64,000 nucleotides of DNA from an uncultured Hyphomicrobiaceae bacterium (GTDB lineage Bacteria > Pseudomonadota > Alphaproteobacteria > Rhizobiales > CAMYJA01). Below the pieces are notes generated by a model. That model ran no database searches and had not been told where the DNA came from. It saw only the letters and a program-made list of their open reading frames with translations. The position numbers were made by a program, and so were the translations under genes. The stretch lies in the NCBI GenBank assembly GCA_947258705.1, contig CAMYJA010000005.1:1-64000 (forward strand), written 5' to 3'. Shown in pieces: positions 26,673-36,534 of this stretch. Position 1 is the stretch's first letter. Each line of letters opens with the position of its first letter.

Positions 26673-27203
26673 CTATTCGCCCTCGAACTGCATGAGCGCG
26701 TGACAGGGAATGCCGCTTTTTTCAAGAAGCGCGCGCCCCCCAAGATCCGGCAGGTCGATAATAAACGCCGCGCCGACAATATCCGCGCCTGCTTTCTGTA
26801 AAATCTTGACCGCAGCGCCCGCCGTCCCTCCCGTTGCTATGAGGTCATCGACCAGCAACACCTTCTGGCCGGTACTGACCGCATCCTCATGGATCTCGAT
26901 GACATCCGTTCCATATTCAAGGGTATATTCCTGTTCAATCGTTTTCCATGGGAGTTTCCCGCGCTTGCGCACCGGCATAAACCCGGTGCCCAGTTTTTCC
27001 GCGACAGCGCCGCCGACAATAAAACCGCGCGCCTCGATACCCACAACCACCTCAACGCCCTTGTCCAGATAGGGCGCGGTCATCATCTCAATCGATTGCC
27101 GCAAACCATGGGCGTCCCCGAGCAATGTGGTGATATCGCGAAACATGATCCCGTCTTTGGGGTAATCCGGTATCGTTCGAATGAGTGATTTAATGTCGCG
27201 CAA
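26673..27203 (-). CDS. apt: Adenine phosphoribosyltransferase
   Basis: This 176-residue enzyme makes AMP from adenine and PRPP. The PRPP-binding loop VLLVDDLIATGGTAGAA is present, as is GIEARGFIVGGAVA. It uses a TTG start at 27203, with GGGAGG (27216-27211) 7 bases upstream; the nearby ATG at 27210 is out of frame and stops quickly. In this operon it would recycle the adenine released by MtnP. Confidence 0.96.
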   Translation of the reverse strand: MRDIKSLIRTIPDYPKDGIMFRDITTLLGDAHGLRQSIEMMTAPYLDKGVEVVVGIEARGFIVGGAVAEKLGTGFMPVRKRGKLPWKTIEQEYTLEYGTDVIEIHEDAVSTGQKVLLVDDLIATGGTAGAAVKILQKAGADIVGAAFIIDLPDLGGRALLEKSGIPCHALMQFEGE

Positions 27204-27210
27204 AATCCAT

Positions 27211-27216
27211 CCTCCC
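27211..27216 (-). promoter_or_regulatory. Ribosome binding site for the apt TTG start
   Basis: GGGAGG on the minus strand, 7 bases before TTG 27203. It decides the start, because the only nearby ATG (27210) is in another frame. Confidence 0.65.
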
Positions 27217-27231
27217 TATCGGGATTAATAT

Positions 27232-28113
27232 TCAACCGCCCCTGTTGAGCACACGCCCCGCCACGGCATCGAGCTTCTCGAGCAGCAAAGGATCGCGCTC
27301 GTCCGGTGGCGTGATCAGAGCTACGTCCAGCGCCCGGTCAGAACCAATGGGACAGGCTTCATGTTCGGCTGGGAAATCCTTCGCCAGCCTTGCCACGAGC
27401 GACCGTGCTTTTTCAGCATTGCTAGAGAGCACGCGCAGTACGGACTCGACATCAACCTCCCTGTGCTCGTCATGCCAGCAATCATAGTCGGTCACCATGG
27501 CAATCGTCGCATATGAAATCTCGGCCTCACGCGCGAGCTTGGCCTCGGGCATATTCGTCATGCCGATGACGTCGCACCCCCATTGCCGGTAAATTTCCGA
27601 TTCCGCCCGGCTTGAAAATTGCGGCCCCTCCATCACCAGATAGGTTCCGCCCCGATGAACCGCGATCCCTTCATCGCCCGCCGCCCGGAAAGCCCGTTCC
27701 GCAAGTTTCGGGCTGACCGGATCGGCCATGGAAACATGCGCAACGCAGCCGGTCCCGAAAAAACTTTTCTGACGCGCGAAAGTGCGGTCGACAAACTGGT
27801 CGACAATGACAAAATGCCCCGGTGCAAGTTCTTCCCGAAATGAACCGCAGGCGGAAACAGAAACCAGATCTGTCACGCCCGCGCGCTTCAGCACATCTAT
27901 ATTCGCGCGATAATTGATGTCGCTCGGCGGGATCTTGTGTCCCGGGCCGTGGCGGGGAAGAAAAACCACGGGGCAATCGCCGATCACCCCGCGCGTGAGC
28001 CTGCCCGACGGATCCCCCCATGGCGAGGCAATCGCTTCCTCCCGTTCGTTTTCCAGCCCCGGCAGATTATAAATCCCGCTTCCACCGATTATTCCAAGCA
28101 CAGCCCCGGTCAT
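27232..28113 (-). CDS. mtnP: S-methyl-5'-thioadenosine phosphorylase
   Basis: This 293-residue protein belongs to the purine nucleoside phosphorylase family. IIGGSGIYNLPG opens the fold; FLPRHGPGHKIPPSDINYRANI binds phosphate and substrate, and YLVMEGPQFSSRAESEIYR and NMPEAKLAREAEISYATIAMVTDYDCWH follow. It releases adenine and methylthioribose-1-phosphate from methylthioadenosine, a by-product of polyamine and homoserine-lactone synthesis. The ATG at 28113 begins the fold; an in-frame TTG at 28131 is less likely. It is first in the operon mtnP-apt-mtnA-aldolase. Confidence 0.95.
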   Translation of the reverse strand: MTGAVLGIIGGSGIYNLPGLENEREEAIASPWGDPSGRLTRGVIGDCPVVFLPRHGPGHKIPPSDINYRANIDVLKRAGVTDLVSVSACGSFREELAPGHFVIVDQFVDRTFARQKSFFGTGCVAHVSMADPVSPKLAERAFRAAGDEGIAVHRGGTYLVMEGPQFSSRAESEIYRQWGCDVIGMTNMPEAKLAREAEISYATIAMVTDYDCWHDEHREVDVESVLRVLSSNAEKARSLVARLAKDFPAEHEACPIGSDRALDVALITPPDERDPLLLEKLDAVAGRVLNRGG

Positions 28114-28253
28114 CCACCCCGCCTTTCGCAAAAATGCACATCACGCGTTAAATTACTCAATTTCCGGGTAAAAGACAGCCCATTGCTGATTTTATAAAGC
28201 GCCCGGCAACAAACCGGTGCCAGCATGACCTTATCGCGTGGGCTGCGGGACCG

Positions 28254-28290
28254 CCAAAGAAAAGCCCATGAGACCGTAATCTCATGGGCT
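28254..28290 (-). terminator. Rho-independent terminator after petC
   Basis: A perfect 11-base-pair stem, AGCCCATGAGA (28263-28273) with TCTCATGGGCT (28280-28290), has a 6-base loop. On the minus strand the stem is followed by TTTTCTTT. It lies about 60 bases past the petC stop and ends the petABC unit. Confidence 0.85.
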
Positions 28291-28351
28291 GAAAACTGTT
28301 GGTTGTTTCACGCCTTCAGTACGCAACGACGCGAACCGTTCATCAGAACAG

Positions 28352-29221
28352 TCAGTGTCCGAGATCCCTCCAAACGAGCTTCTTGGCAAAGTACAAGAGG
28401 CCGCTCAGCATCAGGAGATAGACCAGAACACGAAAACCGAGCCTCTTGCGTTCTTCCAGTTTCGGCTCCGCCACCCACATTAAAAACTCCGTCACGTCGC
28501 GGGCATAATTCTCGACCGTTTCCGGCGTGCCGTCCGTATACTCCACCGCTCCCTCAGCGAGCGGATTAGGCATGGCGATCTGGTATCCCGGGAAAGCCTT
28601 GTTGTAAGTCATTCCCTCGGCCATCGACATTTTTTCGGGAGCATCCTGATAACCGGTAAGGAGCGCATAGAGATAATCCGCCCCGCCTTCCTGATAGCCG
28701 CGCGCAATGTCCATTAGAATTTTCAATGGTGCCTTGTACCAGGCAGTTTCTTCGTGAATGCTGCGGGCCTTGGCGATCAGCGACAGGTCCGGCGGCCACG
28801 CACCGCTATTGGCCGCGCGCGCTTCCTGCTCATTTTGATAGGGCGGCACGAACCGGTCGGACGGACGCCCCTTTCTCTGATACATCTGCCCTTCACTGTC
28901 GGGTCCGTCCCGAACTTCATATTGAGACGCAAGATATTTGACCGCGGCCTTGGAAAATTCCGGTCCGCCCGGTTCGGACAGATTGCGGTAATGCGCATGA
29001 TCCAGACCATGACAGGCCGCGCAAACTTCCTTGTAGACCTTGTAGCCACGCTGCAGTGATCCACGGTCGTAAAAACCGAACATGCCGGCAAAGCTCCAGT
29101 CCTGGCGCTCGATATGCGGCGCTTCACCGGCCGCCCGCACCTCATGCCCGCCAGTCAAAAGAACGGCCAGCATGAACGTGCTTCCAGCAATGTATTGTAG
29201 AATTCTATTCATAACGCCCAT
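28352..29221 (-). CDS. petC: Cytochrome c1 of the bc1 complex
   Basis: This 289-residue protein has a signal peptide (about 1-30). Haem c is attached at Cys67-Cys70-His71 (VCAACHGL), and the sixth ligand is Met217 (AFPGYQIAMPNPL). A C-terminal membrane anchor lies at about 262-280 (FRVLVYLLMLSGLLYF). It passes electrons from the Rieske centre to cytochrome c. It is a separate gene here, 9 bases after petB, not a cytochrome b/c1 fusion as in some Rhizobiales. Confidence 0.97.
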   Translation of the reverse strand: MGVMNRILQYIAGSTFMLAVLLTGGHEVRAAGEAPHIERQDWSFAGMFGFYDRGSLQRGYKVYKEVCAACHGLDHAHYRNLSEPGGPEFSKAAVKYLASQYEVRDGPDSEGQMYQRKGRPSDRFVPPYQNEQEARAANSGAWPPDLSLIAKARSIHEETAWYKAPLKILMDIARGYQEGGADYLYALLTGYQDAPEKMSMAEGMTYNKAFPGYQIAMPNPLAEGAVEYTDGTPETVENYARDVTEFLMWVAEPKLEERKRLGFRVLVYLLMLSGLLYFAKKLVWRDLGH

Positions 29222-29230
29222 GCCCCTGAA

Positions 29231-30526
29231 TTATCGGTTTTCCGGCGCCGCTGGCGCTGCCTCTGGTTTTCCCGCTCCCCCCGAAGGTGAACTTCCCTTG
29301 CCAAGCACATCTTCCGTGATGCTGTTCGGCAGGGGCTTCGGCCGCTCGATGACGCCGATCAGCGGCATCACGACCAGGAAGTGGATGAAATAATAGGCTG
29401 TGAAGATACGCGCATAAAACAGATATACGCCCTCGGCGGGTTTGGCGCCCAAATATCCCAGCGCGATGCAGGTGAAGATGAACAGCCAGAAAAACCATTT
29501 ATATATGGGACGGTATTTCGTCGAGCGCACCTTGGACGTATCGAGCCAGGAAACAAAGAACAGCACCAGGATCGACGCGAACATCGCGATCACCCCAAGC
29601 AGCTTGCTGGGTATCGCGCGCAAAATCGCATATTGAGGCAGGAAATACCACTCGGGCACGATGTGCGGCGGAGTTTGCAGCGGATTGGCCTCGATATAAT
29701 TGTCGCTATGTCCAAGATAGTTTGGCGCAAAGAAAATCAGCCAGGCGAAAATCATCCAGAATAAGGACATCGCGAAGGCGTCTTTCATCGTGATATAGGG
29801 ATGAAACGGCACCGAATCGGAATCCGACTGGATCTCGACGCCCGTGGGATTGTTGTTTCCAACCACATGAAGCGCCCATATATGCAGGCCGACAACGCCG
29901 ACCAGAATAAACGGCAGAAGATAATGCAGGCTGAAGAGACGGTTCAGCGTGGTTTCGCTCACAGAGTATCCGCCCCAGATCCATCTCACGATTGCCGAAC
30001 CGACGCCCGGGATGATCGTGTCGAATGACGAAAACAGATTTGTTATCACCGTCACGGCCCAGAAGCTCATCTGTCCCCAGGGCAGCGAATATCCCATAAA
30101 CGCAATCGCCATCATCAAAAGGAAGATAAGAACGCCCAGGATCCACAATATTTCGCGCGGATCCTTGTAGGAGCCGTAATAGAGGCCGCGGGCTATGTGA
30201 ATATAGGCGGCGAGGAAAAACATCGATCCGCCGACCGCATGCGAATAACGCATCAGCCAGCCCCAGTTCACATCGCGCATGATATGTTCGATGCTGGAGA
30301 ACGCCTGATCGCCGCTCGGTACATAATGCATCGCCAGAACGATGCCTGTTATGAGCTGAACAACCAGGCAAAACGACAGAATGCCGCCAAACGTCCATAA
30401 ATAGTTCAGATTACGCGGCGTCGGGAATTCAATGAACTGCCCATGCATGAGGCGCAGGACAGGCAATCGGCGATCAAGCCATTTGGAGAAGCCATTACTT
30501 GGCTCATAAGTCGAGGGATGAGACAT
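29231..30526 (-). CDS. petB: Cytochrome b of the bc1 complex
   Basis: This 431-residue integral membrane protein has eight helices. The haem ligands are His96 and His110 ([16 protein letters not shown]) and His201 and His215 ([16 protein letters not shown]). The quinol-site motif PEWYF is present in [18 protein letters not shown]. The C-terminal tail ([23 protein letters not shown] region) is Pro/Ala-rich. It oxidises quinol and recycles electrons through the Q cycle. Confidence 0.98.
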   Translation of the reverse strand: MSHPSTYEPSNGFSKWLDRRLPVLRLMHGQFIEFPTPRNLNYLWTFGGILSFCLVVQLITGIVLAMHYVPSGDQAFSSIEHIMRDVNWGWLMRYSHAVGGSMFFLAAYIHIARGLYYGSYKDPREILWILGVLIFLLMMAIAFMGYSLPWGQMSFWAVTVITNLFSSFDTIIPGVGSAIVRWIWGGYSVSETTLNRLFSLHYLLPFILVGVVGLHIWALHVVGNNNPTGVEIQSDSDSVPFHPYITMKDAFAMSLFWMIFAWLIFFAPNYLGHSDNYIEANPLQTPPHIVPEWYFLPQYAILRAIPSKLLGVIAMFASILVLFFVSWLDTSKVRSTKYRPIYKWFFWLFIFTCIALGYLGAKPAEGVYLFYARIFTAYYFIHFLVVMPLIGVIERPKPLPNSITEDVLGKGSSPSGGAGKPEAAPAAPENR

Positions 30527-30540
30527 TTCGATGTTTCCAG

Positions 30541-31113
30541 CTAGCCGATTTTAATCTTGGTATCGTTGAGAAATTTGTAAGGCGGCACGGCAAGATTGTC
30601 AGGCGCCGGACCCTTCCTGATACGCCCGGACGTATCGTAATGCGAGCCATGACACGGACAGAACCAGCCGCCATACTCGCCTTTCTGGTCCGTCAGCCCC
30701 TGCCCCTTCGGAATGCAACCGAGATGCGTACAGATACCCACCACAACGAGCCATTTCTCATGGCCCTCTTTTGTCCGGTTTTTATCGGTTGCCGGCGCAT
30801 CCTCCGGCAGTTCGGTATTCTGCGCCTCTGGATCGGGGAGTGCGTTGATATCCACCTTCTTTGCCATACTGACTTCTTCAGGTGTTCTGTGACGGATGAA
30901 GACCGGCTTGCCGCGCCATAAAACGGTGATGGCCTGCCCTTCGCCCAAAGGCTCAAGGTCGACTTCAATGGATGCAAGCGCTTCGGCGGAAGCATCGGGA
31001 TTCATCTGGTCGATCAAAGGCCAGAGCGAAGCGGCCCCGCCAATCCCTGCAAATGCCGCAGATGCTATCATCACGAAATCACGTCGCGTCGGATCAATTA
31101 TATCAGAAGCCAC
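30541..31113 (-). CDS. petA: Rieske iron-sulfur subunit of the bc1 complex
   Basis: This 190-residue protein has a twin-arginine-like start ([16 protein letters not shown]), which serves as a membrane anchor. Cluster ligands are Cys128 and His130 (CTHLGC) and Cys152 and His155 (CPCHGS), with Cys133 and Cys154 forming the disulfide. It is first in petABC, 14 bases before petB. The promoter must lie in 31114-31538, shared with the divergent trmL-hemF. Confidence 0.98.
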   Translation of the reverse strand: MASDIIDPTRRDFVMIASAAFAGIGGAASLWPLIDQMNPDASAEALASIEVDLEPLGEGQAITVLWRGKPVFIRHRTPEEVSMAKKVDINALPDPEAQNTELPEDAPATDKNRTKEGHEKWLVVVGICTHLGCIPKGQGLTDQKGEYGGWFCPCHGSHYDTSGRIRKGPAPDNLAVPPYKFLNDTKIKIG

Positions 31114-31273
31114 TTTTATCCCCGTTCAAACAAAAAGCTCACCGCTGCATTCCGCCCGCTTTAACGTGGCGCATGGAAAACCTTCTTCCAGGTCAAGTCT
31201 CAAAATCAAACGATCTTCGACTTTAATCCTGGAATCTCAGTCACAGCCTTAACGTGTGCAAACCTATCTGGAC

Positions 31274-31287
31274 ATGATTTAAATCAA
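31274..31287. promoter_or_regulatory. FNR/FixK-like binding site
   Basis: ATGAT-TTAA-ATCAA matches TTGAT-N4-ATCAA at nine of ten positions, and its core TGATTTAAATCA is a perfect 12-base palindrome. It is about 160 bases upstream of petA and 250 upstream of trmL-hemF. Both the bc1 complex and haem synthesis are typical oxygen-responsive targets of this regulator family. Confidence 0.5.
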
Positions 31288-31459
31288 GAACGGCGATCGG
31301 CGAAAGTCGGCAAACCGTCGCACCCCAATATTGCGGGTGCTTCGGTTCCGGACCATTCCTGCCAAATCAGAATAGTCCTGATCAATCCCGCCCAGTTGTG
31401 CGTCTTTTGACATTTTTACAAGTTGGACACAAGCCCTTGAAATAGTGCTACACCGGGTT

Positions 31460-31486
31460 TTTCAAACGTCGCCGAGACGTTTGAAA
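31460..31486. promoter_or_regulatory. Perfect inverted repeat 52 bases upstream of trmL
   Basis: TTTCAAACGTC (31460-31470), GCCGA spacer, GACGTTTGAAA (31476-31486). No T-run follows on either strand in a terminator arrangement, so an operator or leader hairpin is more likely. Confidence 0.45.
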
Positions 31487-31538
31487 CGCCACGTCCTTTA
31501 ACTGCCGTCGCCAATCTTGTTCATGAGCCCGATCTGAA

Positions 31539-32012
31539 ATGCGCCTAGCCCTGTATCAGCCGGATATACCCCAGAACACCGGTACAATTTTACGCTTGAG
31601 CGCATGCCTTGGCGTCGAGACCGATATTATAGGACCCGCGGGCTTCGATATGTCGGACCGGGCTCTGAAAAGAGCGGCGCTCGATTATCTGCCCCATTCA
31701 GGCATCTCCCGTCATTTGAGCTTCGATGAATTTGAAAAAAACCGGAACCCGAAGTCGCGATTGCTTCTTCTTACAACCCGCGCAAAAATAAATTACACAG
31801 AGTTCGAATATCAGACCGGCGACATATTGCTGCTTGGCAGCGAGAGCAAAGGCGTGCCGCAGAATATTCATGAAAGAGCAACCCATCGGCTTCGCATCCC
31901 CATGAAAGCGGGTATGCGCTCTTTGAACATAGCCATAGCCGCAGCCATGGTGCTTGGAGAGGCGCTCCGCCAACTGAGCGAATTTCCGGACACAGCTATA
32001 CCTACGAATTGA
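31539..32012 (+). CDS. trmL: tRNA (cytidine/uridine-34-2'-O)-methyltransferase
   Basis: This 157-residue SPOUT (knotted) methyltransferase has motifs in the expected order: YQPDIPQNTGTILR, LLLGSESKGVP, and SLNIAIAAAMVLGEALRQL forming the knot and SAM site. It modifies the wobble base of certain leucine tRNAs. hemF starts 12 bases downstream, an arrangement I recall as common in alphaproteobacteria. Confidence 0.95.
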   Translation: MRLALYQPDIPQNTGTILRLSACLGVETDIIGPAGFDMSDRALKRAALDYLPHSGISRHLSFDEFEKNRNPKSRLLLLTTRAKINYTEFEYQTGDILLLGSESKGVPQNIHERATHRLRIPMKAGMRSLNIAIAAAMVLGEALRQLSEFPDTAIPTN

Positions 32013-32024
32013 AGATTGAAAAAA

Positions 32025-32930
<906 letters not shown>

Positions 32931-33057
32931 GACGGGCCGGCGGTCAAAAATGCCGGCAGGTACCGCTCACGTTTTGCGTCAGGGCGGCAAATGGCGGAAG
33001 GTCCGGGGTCGAGACGTCCAGGCGGCTCACGTCACTATCGGCCTTCAATATCAGGTC

Positions 33058-33327
33058 TTAATTGAGTTGAAACTCGCCATCGACATATGAAAACTCGGCC
33101 GGCTTGATAAGGTCGCAATGGCCGACCCGCACCTGAAATAGCGGTCCTTCGAGATTGACCGACCAGAAGTCGAGGAATTGCTTGAGCGCGGGAAACCGGG
33201 GATGGAGATCGAAATCCTGCCAGATATATGTTTGTAGAAGCGTCGGATAATCGGGCAATCGGTACATAATCTCTGCCGTCGTAAGACCATATCCCTCGAT
33301 GCGTTTAGCAAAATCCCGATCAACCAT
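33058..33327 (-). CDS. usg: Usg family small protein
   Basis: This 89-residue protein is recognisable as Usg, a conserved alphaproteobacterial protein named from a gene near the trp operon. Characteristic segments are GYGLTTAEIMYRLPDYP, LLQTYIWQDFDL, FLDFW and IKPAEFSYVDGEFQLN. No molecular function is established. It is a single gene, convergent with hemF. Confidence 0.9.
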   Translation of the reverse strand: MVDRDFAKRIEGYGLTTAEIMYRLPDYPTLLQTYIWQDFDLHPRFPALKQFLDFWSVNLEGPLFQVRVGHCDLIKPAEFSYVDGEFQLN

Positions 33328-33440
33328 GGGCCGTCTCGCTCCTTTTCTGTGTGTATGATCTCAAACTTACAAACAGACTGAGGAGGAATTATAACAGATT
33401 CTTCGCGCCAATTCAGCGGAACCGCATAAGAATCAATGGA

Positions 33441-33713
33441 TTAAGAATCTGATGGGCCGAATTTCTCATATATCCTGTCCCAAAAATGCAGGATCAGATA
33501 GTCGAAAAGTCCTGCGATGAGAAACGCTGCCGCGACAAGTTTCGCGGTCTGCTCATCGATGCCGAGTGCGTCGGAAAAAACGTAAAAAACGAAACCGAGA
33601 AGAATCATCACCAGGGCGAGAACGCCAAAATATAATTTGCCTCGCCTCATGCGCATCTCTCGGAGGGCCGAAAACCACTCATCGTCCTGAAAAAAAGCCG
33701 GTCCCTGGGACAT
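33441..33713 (-). CDS. Small membrane protein, function unknown
   Basis: This 90-residue protein has two predicted membrane helices (about 27-49 and 58-77) and a charged N-terminal region (DDEWFSALREMRMRRGK). GGAGGG at 33730-33725 is about 10 bases before ATG 33713; an in-frame GTG at 33719 overlapping the upstream stop is the alternative. It directly follows the IalB-like gene and is probably cotranscribed with it. Confidence 0.7.
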   Translation of the reverse strand: MSQGPAFFQDDEWFSALREMRMRRGKLYFGVLALVMILLGFVFYVFSDALGIDEQTAKLVAAAFLIAGLFDYLILHFWDRIYEKFGPSDS

Positions 33714-33718
33714 TTTCA

Positions 33719-34726
33719 CTATGTCCCTCCATTGGCGCCAGCTTGGACCGATATGTCTTTCCGGTCAATGTTTGATAAAGCCTTGAGCGCCGCGCTAAAT
33801 CCGTCTGCGCGAACCACGGCACGCACAGGCATGTCGCCGAGCGGATGCAATTTCAAGTATACGCCGCTGCCTTTGTCGAGTTCCCCATAGGCGTTCGCCG
33901 CCACTCCAACGGGCACCTCGACCATGCACCCCGAGGCGATGCATTTTGTAAAATTAAGGTTTCTGATCGACCGTCCCATGGAAATCCAGATCTCTTTCGT
34001 CCTGCGGCCTTTAAAGCGCGAACGCGCACCATGCATGCATTGCGAAAAAGCCTGGCCATTCCGCATGCATACGGACACGGTTTTTTCCCAGCCTGAAGCC
34101 TCTTCCCCGGACATGCCAGAATACCAGTTGTCCTGTCTTCGCAAGGCGAATATTCGCCACACCGGTATCAGCTTCCCCTGAAATCGGGACCGTGTAAAAT
34201 GTGTGACGATTTCAACCGGGACCGGTCCTCCCGATTTGATAATTTGAACGAGCGCACAACGGCGCGTCCTGAGACGGTCTTCGCACCGCAATTGCCATGC
34301 ACCAAACCGCGCAACTTTGCGAGGCGGCAGATCAAAGCGCGGCAAACCCTTCCGCCATGGCCAGTCCCAGACCGTAGCTTCCGCTGCGGCATATTTTCGG
34401 CAAACGCCAAAGCGCATGCGTTCCCGCATCAAATGTCCGGCATAGGTCTCCCCGCTGCGGTCCGCCGCCAGCTTGAGCCGGCTGCACTGAGGCGTCGCAA
34501 AACTCGTATTGGGAGGAAGAAGGCTGCCGCTCTCGCCCATGCCGGCATTTCCCCGGGGACGGCTATGGAAAGCCAGAATGAAGCTTTTCGGCCAGACCGG
34601 TTTTTGTCCGGCCGCACTCCCATCCTGCGTCGAAACATGATCGGGCGAAAAGGCGCACCGGTTCAGGCCCGCCAGGCTCATGACAATGACAAATATTACA
34701 AACGGTGTGGATACGCTAAAAGACAT
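33719..34726 (-). CDS. Exported protein with IalB-like C-terminal domain
   Basis: This 335-residue protein has an N-terminal hydrophobic segment (about 7-25) that contains a cysteine (LNRCAFS) and could be a lipoprotein-like or uncleaved anchor. A poorly conserved middle follows. The C-terminal half (about 140-330) resembles the invasion-associated locus B family: FGAWQLRCEDRLRTRRCALVQII, then paired cysteines and ASGCMVEVPVG. IalB-domain proteins are periplasmic or surface-linked and common in alphaproteobacteria; the name reflects Bartonella and does not imply virulence here. Confidence 0.65.
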   Translation of the reverse strand: MSFSVSTPFVIFVIVMSLAGLNRCAFSPDHVSTQDGSAAGQKPVWPKSFILAFHSRPRGNAGMGESGSLLPPNTSFATPQCSRLKLAADRSGETYAGHLMRERMRFGVCRKYAAAEATVWDWPWRKGLPRFDLPPRKVARFGAWQLRCEDRLRTRRCALVQIIKSGGPVPVEIVTHFTRSRFQGKLIPVWRIFALRRQDNWYSGMSGEEASGWEKTVSVCMRNGQAFSQCMHGARSRFKGRRTKEIWISMGRSIRNLNFTKCIASGCMVEVPVGVAANAYGELDKGSGVYLKLHPLGDMPVRAVVRADGFSAALKALSNIDRKDISVQAGANGGT

Positions 34727-34840
34727 GGGGCCACTCTATCGCAATCGATGGTCCAGCCCCGCGTAAAGTAAAAAAATGATTAACAAAACCGGCGGTATTT
34801 TAGGCAATAGCCGGTGTTTGTTTAGGCAATAGAAAGTCCG

Positions 34841-36097
34841 TCACCGCGGGTTGTCGTTCAAGCCGCTCGCCAGCCGCGCAAGCAAAGCCTCCCGCGTCGG
34901 CTGAAAATCCTTGGCCGCCCACCAGCTTTCAAGCGCTATGAGTTGCTCCCCGACCGGCGGACCTGCGGCAATCCCCAGCGCCAGAACGTCCTCCCCCCTG
35001 ATCGGAAACTCTGGTGGCGTCCAGTTCCGGGCCAGTTTAAAAAGGGACTTCAGGGATTCAATATCTCCCTCCTTGCCCGCCGCGGAAAAGACCATCAGGC
35101 ATTTGTCCTCGAATATCTGCCCCCCCGACCAATAGAGTGCCGCCCGCGCCTTTCTTTCATCCAGCAAATCGGACAATTTGGGCGTGGTCTCCCCCATGCG
35201 CGCAAGCCGTTTGACCTGGCGCCGCGACAGTCGAAAACCGTGGCCGAGCCGTTCGGCGTCATCGGGTGAAAAGACCGCCAGCGCGCCCAGCCTGCGTATC
35301 GCGTCCGGTTGGAGGCCGAGCAGCGCTTCATGACCGGCCAGCCTGGTAAAATTTCCAAGTCTCGGCACCGACTTCAAGGTCTCGACCAGCAAACCCGACG
35401 CAAACATGTGCTCAACGGTCGGAACGGCCCGGTCGAGGGTCAAAATTTTTGAAAACTCAGCCCACACCCGTTCGCGCGAAAGTCCCTCAAGGCCGCGCCG
35501 CGCCCGAACGCAGGCCGCAAGTCCTGCGTCATCAATGGGGTCGCGCCCCATAGCGCCATGCAGTCTGAAAAACCGCAATATACGCAGATAGTCTTCCTCT
35601 ATTCGCGCTGCGGGATCGCCGATGAAACGAATCCGGCGTTGCGCCACGTCTTCCGCACCGCCAAGAGGATCGAATATTTCTCCCGTAGCGGAACAATAAA
35701 GCGCATTGACCGTGAAATCGCGCCGCGCCGCGTCGAGAGCCCAGTCCCTTCCGAACCGGACCTTCGCACGCCTGCCATAAGTCTCCACATCGGCCCGCAG
35801 CGTCGTCACCTCGATATGCTCGTCATGGGACAAAAGCGTGACTGTTCCGTGCTCGATCCCCGTGGGCTTTGCCTGAAGCCCCGCCCCATTGGCCAGTCGC
35901 ATGACCTCTTCCGGCAAAAGCGTTGTCGCCATGTCGATGTCTGAAACGGTCTCCCCCATCAACGCATCGCGAACCGCACCGCCGACTATGCGCGTTTCAT
36001 GTCCCGCCCGCTCGAGCGCCCGAAAGACGTCCTGCACGGCCGGTCGCTTCAACCAGCTTGCGCTTCGAAGAGTAAGCTCATGACGATGATCGGACAT
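34841..36097 (-). CDS. cca: CCA tRNA nucleotidyltransferase / poly(A) polymerase family
   Basis: This is a 418-residue protein. RIVGGAVRDALMGETVSDIDMATTLLPEEV (about 36-65) holds the G-G-x-V-R-D motif and the catalytic D-x-D of class II nucleotidyltransferases. RRDFTVNALYCSATGEIFDPLGG and RIEEDYLRILRFFRLHG are the ERhxxExxx-type and RNA-binding motifs. It adds or repairs the CCA end of tRNAs, which fits the alphaproteobacterial location after NUDIX and DUF6111 genes. Confidence 0.94.
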   Translation of the reverse strand: MSDHRHELTLRSASWLKRPAVQDVFRALERAGHETRIVGGAVRDALMGETVSDIDMATTLLPEEVMRLANGAGLQAKPTGIEHGTVTLLSHDEHIEVTTLRADVETYGRRAKVRFGRDWALDAARRDFTVNALYCSATGEIFDPLGGAEDVAQRRIRFIGDPAARIEEDYLRILRFFRLHGAMGRDPIDDAGLAACVRARRGLEGLSRERVWAEFSKILTLDRAVPTVEHMFASGLLVETLKSVPRLGNFTRLAGHEALLGLQPDAIRRLGALAVFSPDDAERLGHGFRLSRRQVKRLARMGETTPKLSDLLDERKARAALYWSGGQIFEDKCLMVFSAAGKEGDIESLKSLFKLARNWTPPEFPIRGEDVLALGIAAGPPVGEQLIALESWWAAKDFQPTREALLARLASGLNDNPR

Positions 36098-36174
36098 GAT
36101 CGGAAATCCACCCCAAAGCGGACTGACAAAATCGGATGGGAACAGGCTTTAAACTCTTTTTTTCAGGTTGAATT

Positions 36175-36237
36175 GCCCGCTCTCCCGCCCAAACCCACAT
36201 GATATTGTTCCTCGGGGGGTTGGGCGGGGGAGCGGGC
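36175..36237. repeat. Palindromic repeat element, copy 2
   Basis: The left arm (36175-36192) and right arm (36220-36237) pair over 18 bases with one mismatch. Loop word GTTCCTCGG and right-flank words CCGGCC and AATCCCGTTTAAAA parallel those of the element at 3451-3501. It lies between the CCA-transferase gene and DUF6111 genes in the same operon, so it is transcribed and could act as an mRNA-stabilising or processing hairpin. Confidence 0.7.
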
Positions 36238-36270
36238 CGGCCAGGTAATCCCGTTTAAAACAATAATAGT

Positions 36271-36534
36271 CTATTCGAAACCGCCCGGCTGGACTTTCCC
36301 GTCCTTGTATATCGCCGGTCGATAGTCCCGCTCCCGCTCGCCCCCGGTGAATGAAACAAAATATATCAGCGTTCCGAAAACGAGCATCCCGCCGGTGAAA
36401 AAGAGCCAGTTCAGGGGTGCGGCGCTCCACACGCTCCCCTCCACGTCCCCCTTGCGAATGAGATAGGCATAACCGCCATAGAGAATAAAGGGGAGAAGGA
36501 AAAGTAGAAGATTAAGTAGGACCACGCGCGCCAT
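36271..36534 (-). CDS. DUF6111 family membrane protein
   Basis: This 87-residue protein has two membrane helices (about 3-24 and 43-64), separated by LIRKGDVEGSVWSAAPLNW. It ends in RDYRPAIYKDGKVQPGGFE, the conserved tail of DUF6111. The ATG at 36534 overlaps the NUDIX stop as TGATG, so translation is coupled. Its function is unknown; the NUDIX-DUF6111-CCA order is recurrent in alphaproteobacteria. Confidence 0.88.
   Translation of the reverse strand: MARVVLLNLLLFLLPFILYGGYAYLIRKGDVEGSVWSAAPLNWLFFTGGMLVFGTLIYFVSFTGGERERDYRPAIYKDGKVQPGGFE

Larger units (their letters stand above)
31114..31538. other. Divergent control region of petABC and trmL-hemF
   Basis: This 425-base intergenic region has no gene. 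It contains an FNR/FixK-like palindrome (31274-31287) and a strong inverted repeat (31460-31486), listed separately. Confidence 0.6.
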
